Of a stretch of DNA of 29,480 nucleotides, positions 9,282-17,727 are shown piece after piece; position 1 is the stretch's first letter, and every line of letters starts with the position of its first letter. Location: contig DIEW01000034.1 of the NCBI GenBank assembly GCA_002418825.1, positions 2,046 to 31,525 of the forward strand, read 5' to 3'. The translations under genes and the position numbers were made by a program. The DNA is from Syntrophaceae bacterium UBA5764. GTDB taxonomy: Bacteria > Desulfobacterota > Syntrophia > Syntrophales > Smithellaceae. Under the pieces are notes generated by a model that was not told where the DNA came from, did not search any database, and was given only the letters and a program-made list of their open reading frames with translations.

Positions 9282-9302
9282 TGCGTGAAAATTCACGTAA
9301 TT
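9255..9302. repeat. Three copies of a CACGYAATT motif overlapping the liv promoter
   Basis: CACGCAATT at 9255-9263 and its exact inverse AATTGCGTG at 9279-9287 are 24 bases apart, about two helical turns or slightly more. CACGTAATT follows at 9294-9302. The first touches the -35 box, the second the -10 box, and the third lies in the initial transcribed region. The second and third also form the palindrome CGTGAA-AA-TTCACG (9284-9297). This looks like a multi-site operator; the regulator is not identifiable here. Confidence 0.55.
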
Positions 9303-9348
9303 ATTTGTTAATTTACGGATGATAAAAATTTTTAGTAAGGAGGGGTGT

Positions 9349-10491
9349 ATGCTGAGAACTATTTTTATAATTATTTTTCTTTCTTTGATTTTTGTGTTGT
9401 TTGCCGGTGCTTCTTTTGCCGCACCTCCCATCAAGATCGGCGCGATATTTTCTGTATCCGGTCCGGCCTCGTTTCTGGGTGAACCGGAACGCAATACGGC
9501 GCAGATGATGGTGGATGAAATAAACAAAACTGGCGGCGTTAAAGGGCGGAAACTGGAGCTAATTGTTTATGACACTCAGGGCGATGCCACCAAAGCCGTG
9601 CAGGCCGTGAATCGACTGATAAAAAATGACAAGGTTGTGGCGATTATCGGCGACAGTACAACCGGAAACAGTATGGCCGTGATTCCTGTCGTGGAAAAAG
9701 CACAAGTGCCGATTATCTCCTGCGCGGCGGGAATTAAGATAACCGAACCGGTAAAAAAATGGGTTTTTAAAACAGCACAAAACGACGCTTTGGCGGTAAT
9801 GAGAATATTCGAGCACATGAAAGAACAGAAAATAAAAAAGATAGCCATCATTACCGTGTCTGACGGTTTTGGTTCTTCCGGACGCGAACAGCTGAAATTG
9901 AAGGCTGGAGAATTCGGCATAGAAATAATATCGGATGAGACGTATGGACCGAAAGACACAGACATGACCGCGCAGCTCACCAAAATTCGCGGTACTGCCG
10001 CCCAGGCAATTGTCTGCTGGGGAACCAATCCTGGTCCCGCGGTTGTCGCCAGAAATGCCAAACAGTTAGGAATCAAAATTCCTTTGTACATGAGTCATGG
10101 GGTGTCTTCAAAAAGATTTATTGAATTGGCAGGCGAAGGAGCTGAAGATATAATTCTCCCCTCCGGACGTGTTATCGTCGCCGATCAGTTGCCGGATAAA
10201 GACCCGCAGAAAAAGGCGCTGCTGAGTTACGTGAATAACTACAGAAAACATTTCAAAGTGGAAGGAGATCATTTCGGCGGCCACGCCTGGGATGCTATCA
10301 TGTTAATCAGGGATGCCATTGAACGCGGTGACGCGACCCCCATGGCCATTCGCGACCAGCTGGAAAGAACGAAAAACTTTGCCGGGATCGGGGGCATGTT
10401 TAATTATTCCGGGCAGGATCATGCCGGCTTGACGAAAGACGCCTTTGTTTTGGTACAGGTTAAAAAAGGCGATTGGAAGCTTATTAAATAG
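9349..10491 (+). CDS. livK: Liv-type ABC transporter substrate-binding protein
   Basis: This periplasmic type I binding protein (Peripla_BP_6 family) feeds the permease and ATPases encoded immediately downstream. The chosen ATG at 9349 follows AAGGAGGGG and gives a clean signal peptide with predicted cleavage after GASFA. An in-frame ATG 30 bases upstream (9319) would put charged residues before the signal and lacks a ribosome binding site. The mature protein starts with PIKIGAIFSVSGPASFLGEP, the usual first strand and loop. It keeps family blocks such as GGVKGRKLELIVYDTQGD and VVAIIGDSTTG. The ligand cannot be read from sequence. The phenylacetate-CoA ligase at the end of the operon makes an aromatic acid an alternative to branched-chain amino acids. 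Confidence 0.93.
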   Translation: MLRTIFIIIFLSLIFVLFAGASFAAPPIKIGAIFSVSGPASFLGEPERNTAQMMVDEINKTGGVKGRKLELIVYDTQGDATKAVQAVNRLIKNDKVVAIIGDSTTGNSMAVIPVVEKAQVPIISCAAGIKITEPVKKWVFKTAQNDALAVMRIFEHMKEQKIKKIAIITVSDGFGSSGREQLKLKAGEFGIEIISDETYGPKDTDMTAQLTKIRGTAAQAIVCWGTNPGPAVVARNAKQLGIKIPLYMSHGVSSKRFIELAGEGAEDIILPSGRVIVADQLPDKDPQKKALLSYVNNYRKHFKVEGDHFGGHAWDAIMLIRDAIERGDATPMAIRDQLERTKNFAGIGGMFNYSGQDHAGLTKDAFVLVQVKKGDWKLIK

Positions 10492-10529
10492 CTGAGATGC
10501 GTAAATTCGCAAGCCAATTTTCAAAAGCG

Positions 10530-10560
10530 CGGCGCGGGCAAAAATAAATTGTCCGCGCCG
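10530..10560 (+). repeat. Intra-operon GC-rich hairpin between livK and livH
   Basis: CGGCGCGGGC (10530-10539) pairs with GTCCGCGCCG (10551-10560), ten pairs with one G-U, around an AT-rich 11-base loop. Only a weak T-rich stretch follows. Such a structure after a binding-protein gene usually stabilises the upstream message or attenuates read-through, giving more binding protein than permease; that role is inferred. Confidence 0.6.
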
Positions 10561-10591
10561 TGTTAATATTTATCGGGCAGATTTTTCAATC

Positions 10592-11476
10592 ATGGATAAT
10601 TTTCGGCAGTTAACTCAGTATGTTTTATCCGGTTTGTCCAACGGCGCCATTTACGCGCTGATCGGTTTTGGTTTTGCCATTATTCATAATGCGACCGGAA
10701 TCATCAACTTTGCGCAGGGTGAATTCGTGATGCTCGGCGGAATGTTGACGGTATTCTTTCTGGTTTTTTGCGGTTTCCCTCTTTTGCCGGCAATCGTTTT
10801 ATCTATACTTATTGCCACAGTTGCGGGTATTACGTTTGAACGGTTGGCGATCAGGCCGCTAAAAGATGCCAAGCCAATCCGCTTAATCATTATCACGATT
10901 GGCGCCAGCATATTTATACGCGGCGCGGCGATGCTTATTTGGGGCAAAGACACTCACGCCCTCCCTGCTTTCTCGGGAAATGAACCGCTTTATATTGCCG
11001 GCGCGACGATCATGCCACAGCACCTCTGGATTTTTGGCATAACAATTCTGGTGATTATTTTCAGCAGACTATTTTTTAATCACAGTATTATTGGCAAGGC
11101 GATGCGCGCCTGCGCTTACAACGCTCAGGCCGCGAGCCTTGTAGGAATTGACGTGAAAATCATGGTGATGCTTTCCTTTGCCATAAGCGCGGCTATCGGG
11201 TCACTGGCAGGCATCATCATCGCTCCGCTTACAATGACCTCCTTTGATGTGGGTATCATGCTGGGAATTAAAGGTTTTTGTGCCGTAATTATTGGAGGGA
11301 TGAGCAGCGGTTTGGGCACTGTTCTGGGAGGATTATTGCTGGGTTTGCTAGAAGCTCTCGGCGCCGGTTTCATTTCCGCCAGTTACAAAGACGCTATTGC
11401 CTTTATTGTCTTATTGCTGATTCTTTTCCTTCGTCCGGAAGGATTGTTTGGGAAAAAGGAGACAGAAAGGGTTTAA
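10592..11476 (+). CDS. livH: Liv-type ABC transporter permease, LivH family
   Basis: This is one of two membrane subunits of the transporter. The 294-residue protein is hydrophobic throughout, with about eight membrane segments. It has the LivH opening YVLSGLSNGAIYALIGFGFA and the following NATGIINFAQGEFVMLGG. The loop MRACAYNAQAASLVGID is the usual ATPase-contact region, and a glycine-rich GGMSSGLGTVLGGLLLG lies near the end. Length is normal. The gene follows livK after 100 bases containing a hairpin. The Shine-Dalgarno sequence is poor, which may further lower its expression relative to livK. Confidence 0.93.
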   Translation: MDNFRQLTQYVLSGLSNGAIYALIGFGFAIIHNATGIINFAQGEFVMLGGMLTVFFLVFCGFPLLPAIVLSILIATVAGITFERLAIRPLKDAKPIRLIIITIGASIFIRGAAMLIWGKDTHALPAFSGNEPLYIAGATIMPQHLWIFGITILVIIFSRLFFNHSIIGKAMRACAYNAQAASLVGIDVKIMVMLSFAISAAIGSLAGIIIAPLTMTSFDVGIMLGIKGFCAVIIGGMSSGLGTVLGGLLLGLLEALGAGFISASYKDAIAFIVLLLILFLRPEGLFGKKETERV

Positions 11477-11515
11477 TTATAAAATACCGTTGTGCTTTAA
11501 TTTTATCATTGAAAA

Positions 11516-12490
11516 ATGACTAAAGAAAAACGTCAAATAACTATTTTTCTAATTTTTTCTTTTGTTTTACTGGTAATACCTTTTTCCCTCCGGGAAAGCT
11601 ATTTATTAAACGTCATGGTTTTTATCGGGATTCATACAATGCTCGCTGTGGCGCTTAATTTATTGATGGGATATGCGGGGCAAATTTCTCTGGGGCATGC
11701 CGCTTTTTTCGGCATGGGCGCATACATTTCCGGGATATTTACTACCAGGTTCGGACTTGATCCATGGCTGGTGATTATTATGGCTGCTTTGTGCGCCGCG
11801 GCTATAGCTTTTGCTATGGGCTTCCCTATTTTAAAACTCAAAGGTCATTATCTGGCAATGGCAACTTTGGGTTTCGGCATCATCATCTATATAATTTTTA
11901 ACGAGACCGTCAACTGGACAGGCGGTCCTTCCGGCCTGTCCGGCATACCGAACCTGAAAATTGGCGAGTTAGTTTTTGATAATGACTTCCATAATTATTA
12001 TTTAGTTTGGATAATTACCCTTGGCGTTATGCTCCTGTCGATTAATCTGTCACAGTCGCGGATCGGCAGAGCGCTCAGGGCTGTTCATGATTCGGAGGTC
12101 GCCGCCCGCGTAATGGGCATCAACGCCTGGGTTCTGAAGGTACAGATTTTTACTGTTTCGGCTTTTATTTCCGCCATGGCGGGAAGTCTTTACGCCCATA
12201 CTATGACGTTTGTTGCGCCGGCATCTTTTGGATTTAACTTTTCCGTGGAACTGGTGACTATGGTGGTTGTGGGCGGTTTGGGCAGTATCTACGGGTCGTT
12301 TCTCGGCGCCGCTATTTTAACGACGTTGCCCGAATTTTTGCGCGTATTTGAGGATTTTGATATCATCATTTATGGATTGATGCTTATAGTGATAACCATG
12401 TTTATGCCAGGCGGTCTGATCAGCGGACTTCAATTGCTTAGCCAGAAATTTTTTTTAAAATTTAAAGCGAAGGCGGACAAGGGTGCTTAG
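11516..12490 (+). CDS. livM: Liv-type ABC transporter permease, LivM family
   Basis: This is the second membrane subunit, 324 residues with about nine to ten hydrophobic segments. Family blocks include LNLLMGYAGQISLGHAAFFG, the TGGPSGLSGIP loop, the ATPase-contact region RIGRALRAVHDSEVAARVMG and VVVGGLGSIYGSFLGA. The start ATG lies 39 bases after livH. The stop codon overlaps the start of livG by eight bases, indicating translational coupling. Confidence 0.93.
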   Translation: MTKEKRQITIFLIFSFVLLVIPFSLRESYLLNVMVFIGIHTMLAVALNLLMGYAGQISLGHAAFFGMGAYISGIFTTRFGLDPWLVIIMAALCAAAIAFAMGFPILKLKGHYLAMATLGFGIIIYIIFNETVNWTGGPSGLSGIPNLKIGELVFDNDFHNYYLVWIITLGVMLLSINLSQSRIGRALRAVHDSEVAARVMGINAWVLKVQIFTVSAFISAMAGSLYAHTMTFVAPASFGFNFSVELVTMVVVGGLGSIYGSFLGAAILTTLPEFLRVFEDFDIIIYGLMLIVITMFMPGGLISGLQLLSQKFFLKFKAKADKGA

Positions 12491-13235
12491 AGCAAAAAAT
12501 ATAACTAAAACATTTGGCGGTTTGACGGCTCTGGACGATGTCACGTTAAACGTGGCCGCGGGTTCAATAACCGGCATCATTGGCCCGAATGGCGCGGGTA
12601 AAACTACGTTGTTCAATATCATCACCGGTATCTATACCCAGACGGCCGGTGAAGTTTACTTGGATGATGAAAATATTTCTTTTTTCCCTCCTGAAACTCT
12701 TGCCAGAATGGGTTTGGTCAGAACTTTTCAAAATGTGGAAATGTTCGGGCAGATGACGGTTTTGGAAAATGTCATGGTTGGATTGCACACGAAAAGCCGC
12801 AGCGGTTTCTTGAGCTGCGCTTTTAAATTGCCGCGGCAGATTAGAGAGGAAAAATTAATTAAGGAAAAAAGCATACGCTGGCTGGAATTTACGGACATGA
12901 CCGATCTTGCCGGTATGCGGGCGGACAGTTTGCCATTTGGCAAGAGCCGTCTTTTGGAAATATCCCGGGCCATGGCGCTTGAGCCGCGCATTATTTTGCT
13001 GGATGAACCGGCGGCAGGACTTAATAGTCGCGAAACGCTTCAGCTTGCTGAACTTATACGGCGCATTAGAGAATTGGGCATCACGGTGGTGCTTGTGGAG
13101 CATGATATGGACCTGGTAATGGATATCTGTGAAACAATTTTTGTTTTGAATTTGGGGAAAAAGCTCACCCAGGGCACGCCGCGCGAGGTTCAGGAAAACC
13201 CCGCGGTGATTTCCGCGTATTTAGGTGTTAGTTGA
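12483..13235 (+). CDS. livG: Liv-type ABC transporter ATPase, LivG family
   Basis: This 250-residue ATPase starts at a GTG overlapping the end of livM. It has Walker A (GPNGAGKTT, about residues 34-42), the Q-loop region VRTFQNVEMF, Walker B (RIILLDEPAAGLN) and the H-loop His in LVEHDMDLVMDIC. The ABC signature is unusual: where LivG proteins usually have LPYGQQRRLEIARAL, this one has LPFGKSRLLEISRAM, with Lys in place of the usual Gln. The C-terminal QGTPREVQENPAVISAYLG tail is typical of the LivG class. It should pair with LivF to drive LivHM. Confidence 0.92.
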   Translation: MLRAKNITKTFGGLTALDDVTLNVAAGSITGIIGPNGAGKTTLFNIITGIYTQTAGEVYLDDENISFFPPETLARMGLVRTFQNVEMFGQMTVLENVMVGLHTKSRSGFLSCAFKLPRQIREEKLIKEKSIRWLEFTDMTDLAGMRADSLPFGKSRLLEISRAMALEPRIILLDEPAAGLNSRETLQLAELIRRIRELGITVVLVEHDMDLVMDICETIFVLNLGKKLTQGTPREVQENPAVISAYLGVS

Positions 13236-13275
13236 CGGCAGGTGTGTACAGCATGTGTTGGGAAAAACGGAGATT

Positions 13276-14019
13276 ATGCTGAAGATAAAAAATATCAATA
13301 CATACTACGGACAAGTGCACGCCCTGAAGAATGTTTCCCTGCATCTGAGCGCGGGGGAAATTGTCACGCTTATCGGTGCCAACGGCGCCGGAAAGACGAC
13401 GCTGCTTAATTCCATGTCCGGCATTGTGCCGCCGCGCAGCGGTGAAATTCTTTTCTATGATGTGCCGATAAATAACCTTGCCGCGCACCAGATAGTAAAA
13501 ATGGGTATATCGCAGGTTCCGGAAGGCAGACAAATTTTCAAGCCTTTATCTGTTGAAGACAATCTGGGGCTGGGAGCTTACTTATATCACAGGAGAAAAG
13601 GAGAAAAGGAACAAATAAAAAAAACGGTTGCAATGGTGTACGAGTTATTTCCCATACTTAAAGAAAGAAAAAATCAGCTTGCCGGAACATTATCTGGAGG
13701 TGAGTTGCAAATGCTTTCCATCGGCAGGGCGTTGATGGCCAGACCGAAATTGCTTCTTCTGGACGAGCCTTCCATGGGGCTCGCGCCGATGATTGCGCAG
13801 GAGATATTTAGGGTGATTGTTAATCTTTCGCGGGAAAACAAGACAACGATTCTTTTGGTTGAACAAAACGCACGGGCGGCGTTGAAAATGGCGCATCGCG
13901 GTTATGTGCTGGAAACGGGGCGATTGATTTTGGAAGGTATGGCCGCGGATCTGCTGGAGAACAAAGAAGTGCAGCGCGCCTATTTGGGAAAAGACAAAAA
14001 GGAGATATGGGAACGCTGA
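13276..14019 (+). CDS. livF: Liv-type ABC transporter ATPase, LivF family
   Basis: This is the second ATPase, 247 residues from the ATG at 13276, which is preceded by CGGAG at a proper distance. A GTG 51 bases upstream is in frame but would add a sequence unlike the family. Walker A is GANGAGKTT, the Q-loop region is SQVPEGRQIF, the signature is LSGGELQMLSIGRALMARP and Walker B is LLLLDEPSMGLAP. The switch His of most ABC proteins is replaced by Gln (LLVEQNARAAL), as is usual in the LivF branch. It ends 64 bases before the phenylacetate-CoA ligase gene. Confidence 0.93.
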   Translation: MLKIKNINTYYGQVHALKNVSLHLSAGEIVTLIGANGAGKTTLLNSMSGIVPPRSGEILFYDVPINNLAAHQIVKMGISQVPEGRQIFKPLSVEDNLGLGAYLYHRRKGEKEQIKKTVAMVYELFPILKERKNQLAGTLSGGELQMLSIGRALMARPKLLLLDEPSMGLAPMIAQEIFRVIVNLSRENKTTILLVEQNARAALKMAHRGYVLETGRLILEGMAADLLENKEVQRAYLGKDKKEIWER

Positions 14020-14083
14020 ATGAAAACAAATTATGTAATCAGCCATATATTCAACCGATTTACAAAATTGCGGGAGGGTTTTT

Positions 14084-15385
14084 ATGAATATCTGGGATGA
14101 AAAAAACGAATGCATGTCGCGGGATGAAATCGAACAGCTGCAGCTGGAGCGATTGCAGGCCGTAATGAACAGGGTTCATAAGAATGTTGTTCATTACCGA
14201 AAAACGTTTGATGAGGCGGGTATTATCGCCGAAGACATCCGTTCGCTGTCTGATTTGGTAAAGATTCCTTTTACCACCAAGGAAGATTTACGCCTTAATT
14301 ATCCCTACGGCATGTTTGCCGTGCCGCTGAGAGAAATTGTACGCATTCATTCTTCTTCAGGAACGACGGGCAAACCTATCGTGGTTGGATACACAAAAAA
14401 TGACATAAGAACGTGGTCTAATCTGGTGGCGCGTTTTATGACGGCAGCCGGCGTGACGCGTGACGATCTGGTGCAAATAGCTTTTGATTACGGTATTTTT
14501 ACAAGTGCTTTTGGTATGCATCACGGCGCGGAGGCAATAGGCGCGTCCGTAATCCCTATGGGTATGGGGGATACCGAAAAGCAAATCATGATTATGCAGG
14601 ACTATAAAACCACGGTACTGGTAAGCACTCCTAGTTATGCATTGTCTCTTGCGGAACGTCTGGAGCAATTCGACATAAGTCCCAACGCGCTTTCCTTGAA
14701 AGTCGGATTGTTTGGCGGCGAGCCGTGGTCGGAGAAAATGCGCGAGGAAATTGAAAGCAGATTGATGCTCAGTGCAACTGATAATTACGGCCTGTCGGAA
14801 GTAATAGGACCGGGCGTGGCTGGTGAATGTTCCTGCAAAAAAGGGTTACATCTTTATGAAGATGCTTTTATTCCGGAAATTATCGACCCGGAAACAGGCA
14901 AGACTCTTTCTCCCGGACAATCAGGGGAACTTGTGCTTACCACACTGACCAAGGAAGCGTTTCCGATGATTCGCTATCGCACAGGTGATATAACCAGTCT
15001 TGATTATACAAGGTGCGAATGCGGCAGAACAATGGCACGTATGCAGAAGGTGATGCGGCGTTCCGATGATATGCTGATCATCGGAGGGGTCAATGTGTTT
15101 CCTGCACAGATTGAAAAAATTCTTTTCAGCGTGGCCCAGGGGGAAACACCCTATCAGCTTGTTGTGGAGAGAAAAGGCGCCGTGGATAATCTGGAAGTTG
15201 TTGTCGAGGTTACCGATAAGATTTTTTCTCTGGAACTGCAGAAGCAGCGCTCATTTCTGGAAACGGTAAAAAAACGTGTCAGCGTTGAGACCGGTATTAG
15301 CGTTGCCGTAAAACTGGTCGAGGCGAAAAGCATCCCCCGGCAGGATGAGAAAATCGTGCGCGTTGTTGATAAGAGACAGCTGTAA
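14084..15385 (+). CDS. paaK: Phenylacetate-CoA ligase (PaaK-type, AMP-forming)
   Basis: This 433-residue member of the ANL adenylating family activates aryl acids, typically phenylacetate, to CoA thioesters using ATP. The P-loop IHSSSGTTGKPIVVGYT lies at about residues 87-103. The adenylation motif FPMIRYRTGDI and the CECGR segment are in place. The hinge and C-terminal domain begin near RRSDDMLIIGGVNVFPAQIE. Length is normal for PaaK. A strong GGGAGGG precedes the ATG. Standing last in a Liv-type transporter operon, it suggests that import and CoA activation of an aromatic acid, or salvage of aryl acids formed from aromatic amino acids, are coupled. The exact substrate is uncertain. Confidence 0.92.
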   Translation: MNIWDEKNECMSRDEIEQLQLERLQAVMNRVHKNVVHYRKTFDEAGIIAEDIRSLSDLVKIPFTTKEDLRLNYPYGMFAVPLREIVRIHSSSGTTGKPIVVGYTKNDIRTWSNLVARFMTAAGVTRDDLVQIAFDYGIFTSAFGMHHGAEAIGASVIPMGMGDTEKQIMIMQDYKTTVLVSTPSYALSLAERLEQFDISPNALSLKVGLFGGEPWSEKMREEIESRLMLSATDNYGLSEVIGPGVAGECSCKKGLHLYEDAFIPEIIDPETGKTLSPGQSGELVLTTLTKEAFPMIRYRTGDITSLDYTRCECGRTMARMQKVMRRSDDMLIIGGVNVFPAQIEKILFSVAQGETPYQLVVERKGAVDNLEVVVEVTDKIFSLELQKQRSFLETVKKRVSVETGISVAVKLVEAKSIPRQDEKIVRVVDKRQL

Positions 15386-15407
15386 GAACGTAAGCGACGA
15401 GTGCGCA

Positions 15408-16079
15408 TTAATATTTTTTCCTTTTAAGCATTTCCAGAAGTTTGTCGCGATAATAATAAGCAAAGATAAAGATGATTGCGCCAATACCGACCAGGACGGC
15501 CAGCAAAAAATATTGTTCATTGCGGGCAACGTTGCCGGTTATGGAAAGCATTATTGTGCCTATAAGGCGACCGGCCACGGAAATTACCAGAAATGTCCAG
15601 GTTGGAATGCGGCTGACACCCAAGATGTAGCACAGGTAATCTTTGGGAAAACCCGGAATCAAAAAAAGGAGAAACGAGACAATCATACCTTTATGTTCCA
15701 TGAAATGCTCGAATTTTTCGAAGACATCCTCGCTGATTAGCTTTTTCAGAAGCGGCATGCCGAAAAATCGCGCCAGCGTAAAGGCCGCCCAAGAACCGAG
15801 AGTCAAACCAATTGTGGAGAAAATTGTTCCCCAAAGGGGCCCGTAAAGATAGCCGCCAATAAAGCCGGAAAGTTCTCCCGGAATGGGCGCCGCCACCACT
15901 TGTATGATTTGCAGCAGAATAAAAATTATAGCATCGTAAGGGTTATATGATTTAATGAATGCGATTAGTTTGTCACTGTCTTTAAAAAAGAGGTGAAGAT
16001 TGAAATGAATAAAGAAATAGGTGGCCAGAGCTATGAGCAGAAGCAGCAGGGTTATTCTAAATGCCAGGTTATTCTTCAT
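15408..16079 (-). CDS. TVP38/TMEM64 family (VTT domain) membrane protein
   Basis: This 223-residue inner-membrane protein has about six hydrophobic segments and the VTT/DedA-like core: the PIPGELSGFIGGYLYGPLWG re-entrant motif (about residues 65-84) with its acidic residue, and the downstream LIPGFPKDYLCYILG. Relatives in bacteria and eukaryotes are associated with lipid scrambling and envelope homeostasis; a specific substrate is not known here. It is convergent with paaK, only 22 bases separating the stops, and is probably transcribed alone. A possible promoter with TTGACG and TATAGA and a short 15-base spacer lies at 16123-16149 on the minus strand. Confidence 0.9.
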   Translation of the reverse strand: MKNNLAFRITLLLLLIALATYFFIHFNLHLFFKDSDKLIAFIKSYNPYDAIIFILLQIIQVVAAPIPGELSGFIGGYLYGPLWGTIFSTIGLTLGSWAAFTLARFFGMPLLKKLISEDVFEKFEHFMEHKGMIVSFLLFLIPGFPKDYLCYILGVSRIPTWTFLVISVAGRLIGTIMLSITGNVARNEQYFLLAVLVGIGAIIFIFAYYYRDKLLEMLKRKKY

Positions 16080-16295
16080 GAAAAATATTTATTTTTTTCT
16101 TTACGCAGATTATCGTGCAGTTTCTATACTAATATTTTTCTTTCGTCAATTTAAATTCAAATTTCGCGGTTGCGCAAAATAGTTGACTAAATGTAAGCGA
16201 TATGCAAAAAAAAGCGCATTTCTGATTAATATTTCTAATGCCGTGTTATCGGCGCTAAATATTTGTGCCATCCAAGGGAAGGGGAGGAAAATACT

Positions 16296-17660
16296 ATGCC
16301 TAAGATAGTACAGAAACTGGAAAAAACAAGAAGCGAGATTTATAAGGATGCGCCTGTGGCCAAATTCGGTCAGAGGAAACCGGATTTCAACACTATGGGT
16401 AAAAAAATAAAAAACCCGCATAAAAAGTTCAGGGAAGTCGTTTGTGTGGAAGCCTGCCGCACGCCTTACGGACGTGCGGGCGGTGCGCTTAAAGATTATT
16501 CAGCGATGGAACTGGGTGCTCTGGCGATAAAGGAAGTTTTGCGCCGTACAGACGGCAAGGTAAAGCCGGGTGATGTGGATTATATTTTCATGGGACAGGT
16601 TGTTCCTGCCGGTTGCGGTCAGATCCCCGGCCGGCAGGCGACTATTTTAGCCGGTGTGCCGGAGTATGTACCTTCTATAACGGTAAATAAAGTTTGTTCT
16701 TCGGGAATAAAAACCGTTGATTTGGCTTTCCAGATGATTCTCCTGGGACGCGCGGAAGTCTGCATTGCCGGCGGGCAGGAGAGCATGAGCAATTGTCCGT
16801 ATCTTTTGCCGGATATGCGCTGGGGTGCGAAGATGGCCTTGCCCAACGGGCGCGTGATTGATTCGATGGTTTATGACGGACTTTGGGATGCCTTTTATAA
16901 TCGCCACATGGCGATTAACGGTTCGGAAGTTGCCGACGAGTTCGGATTTTCCAGACAGGAGCAGGACGAATGGGCGCTCAATTCTCAGATGAACGCGGTC
17001 AAAGCCATGAGCGAAGGCAAACTCGACGACGAAATATTTCCCGTAGAAATCAAACAAGGCAAGAAGGTTTTTATTATGGACAAGGATGAAGGTCCGCGCC
17101 CGGATACAACCATGGAAGGTCTGGCCAAGCTGCCTCCGGTTTTTGGACATTTGAGTACCGTAACAGGCAAGCCGGGAAGCGTGACGGCAGGAAACGCCCC
17201 TGGTGTAAATGACGGCGGAGATGTATGTCTGTTGATGAGCAGGGAAAAAGCCGATGAGTTAGGCCTGAAACCAATTTTTATGATTGTGGATTATGCTGAA
17301 GTTTCTCAGCCGACTAAAGATATTGCTACCGTACCGGGTTTGGCCATAAAAAAAATTCTGGAACAAAATGATATGACGCTGGATCAGATGGAGATCGTTG
17401 AAATCAACGAAGCCTTTGCCGCGGTGGCGCTTGTGAGTTGCCGTTCTATCCTGGGCATGTCCAAAGAAGAAATGTACAAAAAAGTGAACGTCAACGGCGG
17501 CGCCGTAGCTTACGGCCATCCGATTGGTGCTACCGGCGCGCGCATTTTGATGACGCTCGGTTACGAACTGAGAAGACGCGGCGGCGGTTGGGGCGTCTGC
17601 GGTATCTGTTCCGGTCACGCACAGGGCGATGCGATGCTGATCAAAGTTGAAAAATACTAA
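16296..17660 (+). CDS. Acetyl-CoA acetyltransferase (thiolase)
   Basis: Thiolases condense or cleave 3-ketoacyl-CoA with CoA; this one could act in acetoacetyl-CoA formation or beta-oxidation. Of 454 residues, the first 45 or so form a charged N-terminal extension before the usual opening (FREVVCVEACRTPYGRAGG). The nucleophile Cys is in NKVCSSG at about residue 134. NEAFA and YGHPIGATGAR (His about 408) are intact. The second catalytic Cys (about 438) lies in GICSGHAQGDA, where the textbook loop is CIGGGQG. The ATG at 16296 follows GGGGAGGAA; an in-frame TTG at 16263 is less likely. It is convergent with glmM. Confidence 0.92.
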   Translation: MPKIVQKLEKTRSEIYKDAPVAKFGQRKPDFNTMGKKIKNPHKKFREVVCVEACRTPYGRAGGALKDYSAMELGALAIKEVLRRTDGKVKPGDVDYIFMGQVVPAGCGQIPGRQATILAGVPEYVPSITVNKVCSSGIKTVDLAFQMILLGRAEVCIAGGQESMSNCPYLLPDMRWGAKMALPNGRVIDSMVYDGLWDAFYNRHMAINGSEVADEFGFSRQEQDEWALNSQMNAVKAMSEGKLDDEIFPVEIKQGKKVFIMDKDEGPRPDTTMEGLAKLPPVFGHLSTVTGKPGSVTAGNAPGVNDGGDVCLLMSREKADELGLKPIFMIVDYAEVSQPTKDIATVPGLAIKKILEQNDMTLDQMEIVEINEAFAAVALVSCRSILGMSKEEMYKKVNVNGGAVAYGHPIGATGARILMTLGYELRRRGGGWGVCGICSGHAQGDAMLIKVEKY

Positions 17661-17727
17661 TGGTTTTTAAATTTGCAAATGATTTACGAATAGTTATTAT
17701 TTCCCGGCTATCCCAGGCAACGATAAA

